Source of the DNA: Frankia casuarinae
Lineage (GTDB): Bacteria > Actinomycetota > Actinomycetes > Frankiales > Frankiaceae
Direction of reading: 5' to 3'
NCBI RefSeq assembly: GCF_000013345.1
Contig: NC_007777.1
Location: 496,001-560,000 of the forward strand
Length of the DNA: 64,000 bases
Shown here: piece after piece, positions 1-10,305 of the stretch
Layout of the letters: each line of letters begins with the position of its first letter
Position numbering within the stretch: the stretch's first letter is position 1
Program-made: the position numbers and the translations under genes
The notes under the pieces: model-generated
Database searches by the model: none
Told to the model about the DNA's origin: nothing
The model's input: only the letters and a program-made list of their open reading frames with translations

Positions 1-146
1 GTTCGCTGAGGGTCGGTAGGCTGGGGCAGTCATCTCTGGAGTAGTCATCTGCAGGATGGCGATCCGTCATCTGGCCCGCCCGGGAGCGTTCACGAAACGC
101 CACCCTCGTGGCTAGCTGGTGCTTTCTGCGGCAAGAGGGTGTGTTG

Positions 147-1598
147 ATGTCGATCGAGGAGTCCGGGGTAACCGAGGCGGCGGGGCCGCGGTCCGGCTAC
201 CGGACCGACGCGGTCGCGGCCGATGCCGCAGCCGCTCCCGACGGGACGGCTGTCCGTCTCGCCGGCCGCGTGGTCCTGTGGCGCCGTATGGGCGGGCTGA
301 TCTTCGGGCATCTCCAGGACCGTAGCGGCCGGGTGCAGGTTTCCCTGTCCAAGACCGATCTGGGCGCCGAGGTCGTCAAGGAATGGTCCCGGGCCGTGAA
401 GATCGGCGACTTCGTCGGGATCGCCGGCAGCCTCTACACCACCCGCCGCGGCGAACGGACCGTCGCCATCTCCGAGATGACGGTGCTGAACCGGACCGTA
501 CGTGCCCTTCCGGACAAGTGGCAGGGCCTGTCCAACGTCGAGGCTCGTTACCGCCGCCGCTACCTCGACCTGCTTGTCAACGCCGAGTCCCGGGAACGCT
601 TCCAGACCAGAGCGAACATCATCAGGCGGATTCGCCGTCTCCTTGACGACAACGACTTTCTCGAAGTCGAAACCCCGATTCTGCAAGAGGCAGCGTCCGG
701 TGCCGCGGCCCGCCCGTTCATCACCAGGCACAACGCCCTCGGTGAGGACTTCTACCTGCGGATCTCCCCCGAGACCTATCTCAAGCGGATCGTCGTCGGC
801 GCCTATGACCGCGTCTACGAACTTGGCCGCAACTTCCGCAACGAAGGCATGGACTCCTCGCACCTCCAGGAGTTCACGATGCTGGAGTGGTACGCCGCCT
901 ACTGGGACTATCGCGACAACATGGCCTTCGTCCGCGAACTGATCCTCACGGTCCTCGACGACGTCCTCGGCACCCGGGCGGTTACCTACGAGGGTGTCAA
1001 GCTCGACTTCGGCGCAGACTGGCCGGAGATCGACTACCGGGCCGAGGTGGAGCGGCGCACCGGCATCGACCTTACCGTTGTCCGCGATCTTCCCACTCTG
1101 CGTGCCCGAGTGGCCGAGCTCGGCTTGGACGTCGGGACCTCCCCGTCCTACGCCGGCCTGGTAGACCTGCTCTACAAGAAGACGGTCCGACCCGATCTCG
1201 TCCAGCCGTGCTTCCTCGTGCACCACCCGGCGGAACTGGTCCCGCTGGCCCGGCGCAGCGACACCGACCCCACCGCGCTTGACATGTTCCAGGTCGTGGT
1301 GAACGGCGTGGAGATCGTCAAGGCTTACTCCGAACTCGTCGACCCCGCCGAGCAGCGGCAGCGGCTTGAGGAACAGGCCGCGCTGCGGGAGGCCGGCGAC
1401 GACGAGACCATGATGCTCGAAGAGGACTTCATCGAGGCCATGGAATACGGGATGCCCCCGATGTCCGGCCTCGGGCTCGGCATCGACCGGTTCGTTGCCC
1501 TGCTCACCGGCGCCCCGACCCTCCGCGACGTCGTCCTCTTCCCCACCATGCGCGGCGCCCACAAAGACCAGACAGCCCCCGTTGAAGATGACCTGTGA
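147..1598 (+). CDS. lysS: Lysyl-tRNA synthetase, class II
   Basis: Charges tRNA-Lys with lysine in the cytoplasm. The 483-residue product has the class II architecture: an N-terminal OB fold (about residues 35-130, RVVLWRRMGGLIFGHLQD), motif 2 (FRNEGMDSSHLQEFTMLEW) and motif 3 (GLGLGIDRFVALL, then LRDVVLFP). Length fits the family (about 490-510). The ATG at 147 was preferred over an in-frame ATG at 108 because a purine-rich stretch (gcaagagggt) lies just upstream and the extra residues look unrelated. Motif 3 is slightly unusual (MPPMSGLGLGIDRF where most LysRS read MPPTAGLGIGIDR), and actinomycetes often carry two lysS copies, so this could be the secondary copy. The 3' end runs into a GC-rich inverted repeat. 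Confidence 0.93.
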   Translation: MSIEESGVTEAAGPRSGYRTDAVAADAAAAPDGTAVRLAGRVVLWRRMGGLIFGHLQDRSGRVQVSLSKTDLGAEVVKEWSRAVKIGDFVGIAGSLYTTRRGERTVAISEMTVLNRTVRALPDKWQGLSNVEARYRRRYLDLLVNAESRERFQTRANIIRRIRRLLDDNDFLEVETPILQEAASGAAARPFITRHNALGEDFYLRISPETYLKRIVVGAYDRVYELGRNFRNEGMDSSHLQEFTMLEWYAAYWDYRDNMAFVRELILTVLDDVLGTRAVTYEGVKLDFGADWPEIDYRAEVERRTGIDLTVVRDLPTLRARVAELGLDVGTSPSYAGLVDLLYKKTVRPDLVQPCFLVHHPAELVPLARRSDTDPTALDMFQVVVNGVEIVKAYSELVDPAEQRQRLEEQAALREAGDDETMMLEEDFIEAMEYGMPPMSGLGLGIDRFVALLTGAPTLRDVVLFPTMRGAHKDQTAPVEDDL

Positions 1599-1605
1599 CG
1601 GGGGC
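1575..1605 (+). terminator. Possible terminator hairpin over the lysS stop codon
   Basis: An 8-bp perfect inverted repeat (GCCCCCGT at 1575-1582, ACGGGGGC at 1598-1605) encloses the last codons of lysS. There is no T-run, which is common in actinobacteria. The placement between lysS and a converging transposase remnant suits termination, but the long 15-nt loop makes this tentative. Confidence 0.35.
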
Positions 1606-1760
1606 CCCTAAAGAAACTCTCGAACACGTCGCCGCCGACCGCTACAGAGCCCTCCCACTCCTTGCTACCAGAGTGCGGGCCAGTGCTCCGGTCTTCAGGC
1701 CGGGGGTGAAGGCCCGCGTGTGGGGTGCGAGAACTCGGCCACCGGCGTTGGCCTGGTCTT

Positions 1761-2264
1761 TTAGGCGGCTCGTTCGTATTCGTTGATCAGGCCGCCGAGG
1801 ACGGGCTGACGTTTGATCCGTTCCTGGCTCAGGTCCGCGGCGGGGTGGTCGGGCCGTGGTCGTTGAAGGTCGCGGCCGCGGTGGGGGCGTCGTCCGTTGT
1901 AGCGCCGTGCGTACTCGGCCAGGACAACGCGCAGGTGCCGTTCACCGAAGATCAGCATCCGGTCGGTGACCTCGGTCCGGACGGTTCGGACTAACCGTTC
2001 CGCGTAGGCGTTCGCCCGCGGGGTCCGGGGTGGGATCCTGATCGCGGTGATGCCGGCGTCGGCGAGGAGCGCGTCGAACGACGCGGTGAACTGTCCGGCG
2101 CGGTCACGGACCGGGAACCGGAAGTCGGCCGCCCGGTCACCGAGGTCCAGGAGGAGGTTCCGGGCTTGTTGGGTGCTCCACGGTCCGTCGGGGTGGGCGG
2201 TGACCCCGAGGATGTGGACGGAGCGGGAGCCGACCTCGATGGCGAAGAAGCAGTACAGACGCCG
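1761..2264 (-). pseudogene. IS-type transposase, C-terminal half only (rve integrase core)
   Basis: The reading frame encodes the catalytic-core and C-terminal parts of an rve-family DDE transposase: a core beginning RLYCFFAIEVGSRSVHILGV, then VRDRAGQFTASFDALL (a DxxGQF element), then PPRTPRANAYAERLVRTVR with the family's late acidic residue, ending in a natural C-terminus GGLINEYERAA. The N-terminal HTH region and the start of the catalytic core are missing. The homology stops around 2262, where the other strand begins to match a tyrosine integrase, so this is a deletion/insertion junction rather than an intact element. No terminal inverted repeats were recognised. Almost certainly not functional. 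Confidence 0.85.
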
Positions 2265-2269
2265 CGGCG

Positions 2270-2494
2270 ATGCCCCTTCCCCCGATCCGCTTTCACGACC
2301 TTCGACCCGGGGCGGCAACGATGCTCCTCGCGGCCGGAGTTGACATGAAGCTGGTCGCCGATGTGCTCGGTCACGCTTCGTCGAACTTTACCCGAGATGT
2401 CTACGCGGTCGTGGCCGAGGAGTTGGCGGAGGCTGCGGCGGTGGCGATCGAGGAGTTCGTCCCCCGGCGGAGCCGGAGAGCAGGCGCCGGATGA
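2270..2494 (+). pseudogene. Tyrosine recombinase (integrase), C-terminal stub
   Basis: The frame keeps only the end of the catalytic domain of a phage/ICE-type tyrosine recombinase: the HxxR box (FHDLRPGAATMLL), the LGH box (VADVLGHASSN) and the nucleophile tyrosine context (FTRDVYAVV). The DNA-binding domain and first catalytic Arg are absent. It points toward the tRNA-Ser gene about 100 bp away, the usual position for an integrase that uses a tRNA 3' end as attB. The inference is that an integrative element once sat here and was lost after an IS-related rearrangement truncated the integrase at about 2265. Confidence 0.8.
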
Positions 2495-2596
2495 AGATCC
2501 ACGCCGTTTGTTCCATCCACGTTCCATCCGCCGGCCATCCTGATCTTAAGGAAAGACCGGGCGTCTCGAACGTATGTTCAAAACGCCTGGTCGACG

Positions 2597-2687
2597 CGGA
2601 GGCTCGGGGATTTGAACCCCGGAGGGGGTGTATGCCCCCAACCGCATTAGCAGTGCGGCGCCATAGACCGGACTAGGCGAAGCCTCC
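2597..2687 (-). tRNA. tRNA-Ser (GCT anticodon)
   Basis: Read on the minus strand, the 5' acceptor arm GGAGGCT (2681-2687) pairs with AGCCTCC (2598-2604), followed by discriminator G at 2597. The anticodon loop is CTGCTAA, giving anticodon GCT (AGC/AGU codons). A long variable arm and a TTTGAATCCC T-loop support serine. CCA is not encoded. About 91 nt. Confidence 0.95.
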
Positions 2688-2761
2688 CAACGTGCCTGCT
2701 CATCATAGCGTCTCCCACGACGGTGCTGACGCTCGGTCCGAGCGGATCCCGGCGGGCTGGA

Positions 2762-5119
2762 TCACGTCTGTGTGGTCCGGCCCGCCGATTCCGCGCGGTC
2801 TATGGGTTCCATCGGTCCCAGGGCCGCGAGGATCGCGTCCGCGATCTCACGGCGCCGTCCGCCGTCCGCCACCGGACCACCATCGGCCTCCCGCACGTAG
2901 AAGGCGTCCACCACGTCTAGTCCGAGGGTCGCGACGATGGCGGTGGCGACATCGAGTCGCAACCCGGACAGCGCCCGTACGATCCGGTACAGCACGCCGG
3001 CCTGGTCTGGGGCGCGCACCTCGATCACGGTCATCGATCCCAGGTCGTCATCGAAGATCACCTGAGGGGCGCCGGGCGTGGTCCACCGCCTGGCCCCGGC
3101 GTAGTCGCGTTCCCGGGCGGCGAGCCGACCGGCGACGTCGAGGGTGCCGGCGAGCGCGGCCCGCAGGTCGGCGAGCAACCGCGCCGGTTCCGGTACCCGT
3201 TCGTGCGGCGCCGCCACGGCGGCCTGCAGCAGCGCCCGACCGCCGTTCCTCCGGGCCGAGGCCCGCCGGATGTCCAATCGGTTCAGCGCGAGGACACCAG
3301 CGATGATCGCCAGCAGCCCGACGTGGTCGGCGTTGACCACCACGATCTCGAACATGCCCTCGTCCGGCAGCGGATTGACCTGGACGACGTGCTCGTCGGG
3401 CAGCGCGAGCAGGCCACGCTGCCGATCGTCGAGGCTCGGGGGAGACGGGACCCGCTCGCCGCCGAGGACGGCTCGGGCCCGCTCGACGAGGTCACCGATC
3501 AGCCGCGCCTTCCAGGCGTTCCACGCGGTCGGACCGGTGGCCCGGGAGTCGGCCTCGGTCAGTCGGTGCAGCAGGGTGAGGATCCGCACGCTGCCGGCGG
3601 ACGCGGCGACGCTCGCGATTGTCCCGGGATCGTCGATGTCCCGCCTGGTCGCGGCCTCGCCGAGAAGCAGGTGGTGGCGGACCATGGCGACAAGCACGTC
3701 GACGTCCTCGGGCGGCAGGCCCAGCCGCGGGCCGATCCGTTCGATCTGCACGATGCCCGCGTCGGTGTGGTCGCCGGGGAAGCCCTTACCGATATCGTGC
3801 AGGAGGGCGCCGAGCAGCAACAGATCCGGCCGGTCCACCTCGCGGGTGTGCGCGGCGGCCCGCGCCGCGGCCTCCATCAGATGCCGGTCGACGGTATAGC
3901 GGTGGTAGGGATTGCGTTGCGGTCTGCTGCGCACCGCCGCCCACTCCGGGATGAGCCGGACGAGCAGCCCCACCTGGTCGAGGGATTCCAGCACCCCCAC
4001 GGCCGCGTCGCCGGTGGCCAGCAGCGCGACCAGCGCGTCACGGGCGGCGTCAGGCCAGGGGTCGGGCATCGGTGGGGCCTCCCGGGCCAGCCGGTCGACG
4101 GCGTAGCGGCCCAACGGGAGCCCGCTTCGTGCGGCCGCGGCGGCGGCCCGCAGCACCAGGACCGGGTCCTTCGCCGGATCGACGTCCCGGGCGAGCTGGA
4201 CCTCGCCGTCCTGGTCGACCACCCCTTCGCCGAGGGGGCGGCGGGCCGGCCGCCGGCCGCCACCGCGCCACCGCGCCACCGACCGCAGGCCGGCCGCGAC
4301 CCGGTACCAGGTGGTGTCCCAGGTCCAGGAGATGGCGCGTCCGGCGTCGGCGACCGCGTGCGCGAGCGCGAACGCGTCGGCGTAGCCGAGCATGGTGGCG
4401 AGCGACTCGGAGTCCTGGAGCAGGAGCCGATCGTGGGCTCGTCCCCGGCTCAGCCGGCGGATCTCGCCGCGGGCATCGAGCAGCACCTGACCGGCGGCGA
4501 TCACCCGCGCGGGGGGGGACTCGGCGACCCAGGCCGCCGCGAGGGCGTGCAGGGCATGGACGTCACGCAGCCCGCCGCGGGATTCCTTCAGGTCGGGTTC
4601 GAGCAGGAACGCGACCTCACCGAGTCGGGTGGCCCGTTCCGCGACGGCCTCGGCGAGCTCGGGTAGTCGTTTCGGAGCATGGGACCGCCAGCGGGCGCGA
4701 GCCCGCTGGGCAAGCTGCGTGGCCAGCGTCGCGTCACCCGCGACGTGGCGGGCGTCGAGCAGGCCGAGCGCGGCCTTGAGGTTACCGTCGGCCACCATGA
4801 TGGCCTCGTCGACGGTGCGCACGCTGTGATCGAGACCCACCCCCGAATCCCACAGCGGATACCAGACCGCGTCGGCGACGGCGGAGATGTCGTTCCGTTT
4901 GCCGTCGTGGACGAGGACGAGGTCGAGATCGCTGCCGAACGCGGGTTCCGCGCGTCCGTAGCCGCCGACGGCCACCAGGGCAATTCCCGGTCCGGGATCG
5001 CCGAACAGGTCGACTAGGGCATCGTCGGCGAGGTCGGTGAGGATGCGGCGCAGCCGTGGGCCGGTCGCCGTGGGCAGGTGCTCGGAGCGGCCCTTGAGGA
5101 TCTCCAGGCGGTCCGTCAT
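2762..5119 (-). CDS. glnD: Bifunctional PII nucleotidyltransferase / removing enzyme
   Basis: Sensor of nitrogen status that modifies and demodifies the PII protein. In actinobacteria the GlnD homologue has been shown to adenylylate rather than uridylylate GlnK, and the same is inferred here. The 785-residue protein contains in order: a nucleotidyltransferase domain with GYGRAEPAFGSDLDLVLV, an HD hydrolase domain (LLLGALLHDIGKGFPGDHT), and two C-terminal ACT domains (FEIVVVNADHVGLLAIIAGV and MTVIEVRAPDQAGVLYRIV) expected to sense glutamine. The ATG at 5119 is chosen over the longer frame because AGGAGG lies 6 nt upstream. Third gene of amtB-glnK-glnD, with 250 bp before it. Confidence 0.95.
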   Translation of the reverse strand: MTDRLEILKGRSEHLPTATGPRLRRILTDLADDALVDLFGDPGPGIALVAVGGYGRAEPAFGSDLDLVLVHDGKRNDISAVADAVWYPLWDSGVGLDHSVRTVDEAIMVADGNLKAALGLLDARHVAGDATLATQLAQRARARWRSHAPKRLPELAEAVAERATRLGEVAFLLEPDLKESRGGLRDVHALHALAAAWVAESPPARVIAAGQVLLDARGEIRRLSRGRAHDRLLLQDSESLATMLGYADAFALAHAVADAGRAISWTWDTTWYRVAAGLRSVARWRGGGRRPARRPLGEGVVDQDGEVQLARDVDPAKDPVLVLRAAAAAARSGLPLGRYAVDRLAREAPPMPDPWPDAARDALVALLATGDAAVGVLESLDQVGLLVRLIPEWAAVRSRPQRNPYHRYTVDRHLMEAAARAAAHTREVDRPDLLLLGALLHDIGKGFPGDHTDAGIVQIERIGPRLGLPPEDVDVLVAMVRHHLLLGEAATRRDIDDPGTIASVAASAGSVRILTLLHRLTEADSRATGPTAWNAWKARLIGDLVERARAVLGGERVPSPPSLDDRQRGLLALPDEHVVQVNPLPDEGMFEIVVVNADHVGLLAIIAGVLALNRLDIRRASARRNGGRALLQAAVAAPHERVPEPARLLADLRAALAGTLDVAGRLAARERDYAGARRWTTPGAPQVIFDDDLGSMTVIEVRAPDQAGVLYRIVRALSGLRLDVATAIVATLGLDVVDAFYVREADGGPVADGGRRREIADAILAALGPMEPIDRAESAGRTTQT

Positions 5120-5369
5120 GGCTGTCCTCCTCCGTTCGGCCGTCTGGCCGTGATCGATCTCGGGTCCGGATCGATCACGGCCAGTGGAGCGCCGAGCCGA
5201 GGACACAGAAACGCGCACCAGCGCAACTGTGGTCTCGGGTGGTACCAGCTCGTGCGGTGTCGCGGGTGGTGCGTGGTGCCGGGTGCCGGGGGTGCGTGGT
5301 AACAGTGATGGATGGAGTCGGGTGGTGCGATGGAGCCGTGCCGCGGTGGCGTTGCCACGCCCGGCACTA

Positions 5370-6997
<1,628 letters not shown>

Positions 6998-7101
6998 GTC
7001 TCTCCTGTCATTCCCCGCGCGATGCGCGGACTGCGCTCACCCGGTCCCCGGCCACGCTGCGCTCGTCCCGGATCCTCGGGTCCGAAGAGTCGGCAAGATC
7101 T

Positions 7102-7139
7102 GTTCCCGACCTGTGTCTTAGCTGTTTCTGGCATGTGAA
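7102..7139 (-). promoter_or_regulatory. Candidate GlnR box upstream of amtB
   Basis: Read toward amtB, four 5-mers stand exactly 11 bp apart: TTCAC, GAAAC, GACAC, GGAAC (plus-strand positions 7135-7139, 7124-7128, 7113-7117, 7102-7106). This matches the described actinobacterial GlnR operator pattern gTnAC-n6-GaAAC repeated twice, with a few mismatches. The glnR gene is in this window at 29625-30377, and amtB-glnK-glnD is the classic GlnR-activated operon. The spacing match was counted by eye and was not scored against a matrix. Confidence 0.6.
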
Positions 7140-7261
7140 ATCGCTAAATTGGGTGGCCTGTGACCCGATCTCATCGGCTGGCGGTGGGTGCTTGGAGACT
7201 CTCCGCTCGTCGCGGCGTGCTTCCGTGACTGTATAACTGCATAGAGTTACCGTCCGGCGGT

Positions 7262-8641
7262 GTGAGCAGTGTCCCCACGGAGGGCTGGCATAGCGCCGGC
7301 GAACCGCGCCCCGGGCCCCGCCGTCCCCGTGATGTCCCGCCATCCGGGTTCGGCCGGCGAACTTCGAAACACGTCGCAAGGCAGACTCCCGCCGCCGGCC
7401 CGACCGACGATCCCCAGCCGACCGGGAACGATCCGACCGGATGGCGTCCGAAAGCCGGAGCGCCCATTGTTCTCGGACTGGTCGGCATTCTCGTCGCCGG
7501 ACCTCCGGTTGTCTGGGGGTTTGCCGGATCCGCCTGGGCGGCGCCGACGACTCCGGCCTCCGGGTCGGCCCCGGAGAGCCCGGAGAGCCTGCAGAGCCTG
7601 CAGGCGGAGATCAACGGTACCCGGGTACGGCTGGACGAATCCACTCGTCAGACGGCGATTGCCACTGAGGTGTTCAACGCCGAACGTATTCGGCTGGCCG
7701 AGGCCGAGCGGGCCGCGGCTGCCGCGGCCGGGCGGGTCGACCGCGCTGACGACGCTGTACGGCAGGCCTCGGACAAACACCGGGGGTTGGCGGTGTCGGC
7801 GAATCGGGCCGGGGGATTCGGGCAACTGTCGTTGCTGCTGACCGGCGACCCCCGACAGGTACTCGACCGGGCCGGTGCGGTCGATGCGCTGGCCCGCCGG
7901 CAACGCGTGGCGGACACTGGCCTGCGGCTCGCGCGTCGGGATCTCACCGAGGCACGCCGGAGCGCTGACGTGGCACTTGCGGGCAAGAGGAAGATCGTCA
8001 TGCGGCTCGCCGCACGTAAGCGGTCCATCGAGGCGTCCGCCGCCGAGCAGCGCAGCCTGCTGCAGCGGCTCGAATCCCGCTACGCATCGCTGGAGCGGCG
8101 GGCCAGGGAGCGCCAAGCCGCCGCCGCGCGGGCCCGCAGGGCGGCGGCGGCCGCCGCCGCGGCATCGGCGGCCAGGAAGGCCGCGGCCGAACGGGTCCGT
8201 TATCGGAAGGAGTCGGCCGCGGTCGCGGCCGCGGGCCGGGCGTTCGCCGCGGCCCCGACTACCCCGGCACCCATCCCGCCGACGGGCGGCGGTGGCGCGT
8301 CGCGCGCGGTGCAGGAGGCATACGCCCAGCTGGGCAAGCCCTACGTGTGGGCTGCGGCGGGGCCGAAGTCCTTCGACTGCTCCGGCCTGACGCAGTGGGT
8401 CTGGGGGAAGGCCGGGGTCTCGCTGAGCCACTACACCGGATCACAATGGAATGAGGGGCGCCGCGTGAACCGGGCGGGCCTCATTCCCGGCGATCTCGTC
8501 TTCTTCCATGCCGATCTTGATCATGTCGGGATCTACATCGGGGGCGGGAAGATGATCCACGCTCCGCGGACCGGGGAGGTGGTCAAGGTGGAGAAGATCT
8601 GGTGGTCGAGCTTCCGGGGGGGTGTGCGGCCGGGAGCGTGA
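7262..8641 (+). CDS. Secreted NlpC/P60 peptidoglycan endopeptidase
   Basis: Predicted cell-wall hydrolase that cleaves peptide stems. The 459-residue product has a polar N-terminus of about 65 residues, a hydrophobic segment (VLGLVGILVAGPPVVWGFA) ending at an AWA site that looks like a signal peptide, a long Ala/Arg-rich coiled coil (about residues 100-330), and a C-terminal NlpC/P60 domain with catalytic Cys in KSFDCSGLTQWVW, His in DHVGIYIGGG and the third polar position in MIHAPRTGE. This is the RipA/RipC-like layout. The GTG at 7262 is the only start that includes the unusually long region before the signal sequence; a start nearer the hydrophobic segment is possible. Confidence 0.88.
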   Translation: MSSVPTEGWHSAGEPRPGPRRPRDVPPSGFGRRTSKHVARQTPAAGPTDDPQPTGNDPTGWRPKAGAPIVLGLVGILVAGPPVVWGFAGSAWAAPTTPASGSAPESPESLQSLQAEINGTRVRLDESTRQTAIATEVFNAERIRLAEAERAAAAAAGRVDRADDAVRQASDKHRGLAVSANRAGGFGQLSLLLTGDPRQVLDRAGAVDALARRQRVADTGLRLARRDLTEARRSADVALAGKRKIVMRLAARKRSIEASAAEQRSLLQRLESRYASLERRARERQAAAARARRAAAAAAAASAARKAAAERVRYRKESAAVAAAGRAFAAAPTTPAPIPPTGGGGASRAVQEAYAQLGKPYVWAAAGPKSFDCSGLTQWVWGKAGVSLSHYTGSQWNEGRRVNRAGLIPGDLVFFHADLDHVGIYIGGGKMIHAPRTGEVVKVEKIWWSSFRGGVRPGA

Positions 8642-8715
8642 CACCATCGGCCGCTGGCGGAAGCGATCAGGATGGCGACGGCGACGGTGCCGTGGGCGAC
8701 GACTCAGCGGTCGAC

Positions 8716-9408
8716 TCAGCGGTCGACGTAAACGAGAGCCGCGGTGCTACGGCTGATCTCCGCGTCGGTCTGGCCGTTGGGAGTGACGATGTGGATCAGG
8801 TTGCCGCGGGAGCCCGGCGTGATCTGCGCGCCGGGGACGATCGCGGCGTCCTGAAGCCGGCGCATGATGCTTTCGTCCGTCTGCAACCGCTCGGAGATCC
8901 AGCTCACCGTGACCGGCCTGCCACCACCGGACGAGGCGAGGTCGGCCGACGCCAGTAGGCTCACCGGGGCGGAAGCCGGCCGTGCCGTGGTGTGGTGCTG
9001 CTGGGAAGGCGGGATCTCGTTACCGAATGGGCAGCGCTTCGGATCGCCGAGCAGGACGGTGAGGCGCGCCTCGACCTCGTCGGAGATTACATGCTCCCAC
9101 CGACAGGCCTCGTTGTGTACCAGCGCCCAGTCCAACCCGATGACCTTCGTGAGCAGCAGCTCGGCCAAGCGGTGCTTGCGCATGACGGCGGTGGCCCGCA
9201 GCAGGCCCTTCTCCGTGAACTGCACGGTCCGGTCGTCGGCGAGGCACACCAGCCCCTCGTTGGCCAGACGAGCCGTCGACTCGCTCGCGGCCGGCGCGCT
9301 GACATGCAGGCGCTCCACCAGACGCGCGCGCAGCGGGGGGATGCCCTCCTCCCTCAGCTCGTACAGGGTTCGGAGGTACATCTCGGTACTGTCGATCAAT
9401 CCAGTCAC
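8716..9408 (-). CDS. DtxR/IdeR-family metal-dependent repressor
   Basis: Iron- (or manganese-) responsive transcriptional repressor. The 230-residue product matches DtxR end to end: start VTGLIDSTEMYLRTLYEL containing the metal-ligand Met, winged-helix DNA-binding domain (LHVSAPAASESTARLANEG), metal-site residues in RKHRLAELLL and HNEACRWEHVISDEVE (Cys, Glu, His), and a C-terminal SH3-like domain after a Ser/Ala-rich linker. The GTG at 9408 is chosen because AAGGAG stands 7 nt upstream and the protein then aligns exactly with the family start; the same frame extends much further upstream but without homology. Divergent from the DUF3039 gene. Confidence 0.92.
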   Translation of the reverse strand: MTGLIDSTEMYLRTLYELREEGIPPLRARLVERLHVSAPAASESTARLANEGLVCLADDRTVQFTEKGLLRATAVMRKHRLAELLLTKVIGLDWALVHNEACRWEHVISDEVEARLTVLLGDPKRCPFGNEIPPSQQHHTTARPASAPVSLLASADLASSGGGRPVTVSWISERLQTDESIMRRLQDAAIVPGAQITPGSRGNLIHIVTPNGQTDAEISRSTAALVYVDR

Positions 9409-9672
9409 CGGTCTCCTTCGTCCTCTCCAGGGTACGCTCAGCCTGGGACTCACAAGAGCCATCTGCCCCCCGAAGACCATGCCGGCTGGTCGGTTTCGAT
9501 GTCCCGTCGGTCCCTTCCCCCGGACCGGGGTCGGTGTTCCACGACGTGTTCCATGGCCTCGGTTCGGCGGGTATGGCCTCGGTCCGGCGGCGTGTCCTCG
9601 TGCGGCACCCGTCCCGCGCGCGGGCTTGCACCCAGGGCCGGCATCGGCGCCCGCGGCACTAGACTCGACGCC

Positions 9673-9897
9673 ATGAGCACGACTCAGATCGCGCCCGAGA
9701 CATCGAACACCCAGACGGACGAAGGTGACGATCACTCTCACTACGCTCGTCGTGAGGAGATCGTTCGCGCGTCCATCGAGGGTGGCCGGGTTACGGCGTT
9801 GTGCGGCTACAAGTTCGAACCGGTGCGGGACCCCTCGCGTTTCCCGATCTGTCCGAAATGCAAGGAACTCGTCGAGATGGCCGAGCAGTTCGGCTGA
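9673..9897 (+). CDS. DUF3039 small zinc-ribbon-like protein
   Basis: The 74-residue acidic protein starts MSTTQIAPETSN and has a conserved C-terminal half: HYARREEIVRASIEGGRV, LCGYKF, then FPICPKCKELVEMAE with a CxxC pair. Together with the earlier Cys this could bind zinc. It belongs to the actinobacterial DUF3039 family of unknown function. The ATG at 9673 is the start that gives the usual family length (about 75-95). It is divergent from the DtxR regulator across a 264-bp gap. Confidence 0.85.
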   Translation: MSTTQIAPETSNTQTDEGDDHSHYARREEIVRASIEGGRVTALCGYKFEPVRDPSRFPICPKCKELVEMAEQFG

Positions 9898-10115
9898 TTG
9901 CGCTGCGCCGGTACACAGTGCCGGGCGGCCACGGTCCTCGATGGCGGTCATTAGCCTTCGGTAATAATCGGTCGTTGCGGTAGATCGAGCGTGCCGACGG
10001 GCTGTGGACGGTGTGCGGATGCCTTGCCGATCGGGATCCATGGTGTCCCCTCGGGCCGGCTGCTCCGCGGCCCCGTATGATCTGTTGCACGAGCCAGACC
10101 CGGTGTCCCTCGCCG

Positions 10116-10188
10116 GCCCCAGTAGCTCAGTGGATAGAGCGACCGCCTCCTAAGCGGTAGGCCGCAGGTCCGATTCCTGCCTGGGGCA
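10116..10188 (+). tRNA. tRNA-Arg (CCT anticodon)
   Basis: A 73-nt cloverleaf: acceptor arm GCCCCAG (10116-10122) pairs with CTGGGGC (10181-10187), discriminator A at 10188. The D-arm contains AGCTCAGTGGATAGAGC, the anticodon arm is ACCGC-CTCCTAA-GCGGT (anticodon CCT, AGG codons) and the T-loop is TCCGATT. CCA is not encoded. Confidence 0.95.
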
Positions 10189-10305
10189 CATCCGTCATGT
10201 CGATCGCCAGCCTCCGGCTGGTGGGACCAGAGTCCCCTGTGGGGCGGGCTGCGTCGCGAGCCGCGCGACCGCGGCTAGCGCCGCGTGGGCTAACGCCGCG
10301 TGGGC

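Noticed and set aside
7000-7261. c-di-AMP (ydaO) riboswitch before the NlpC/P60 gene
   Set aside because: Such riboswitches often precede wall hydrolases in actinobacteria, but the conserved core segments were not found in this short gap.
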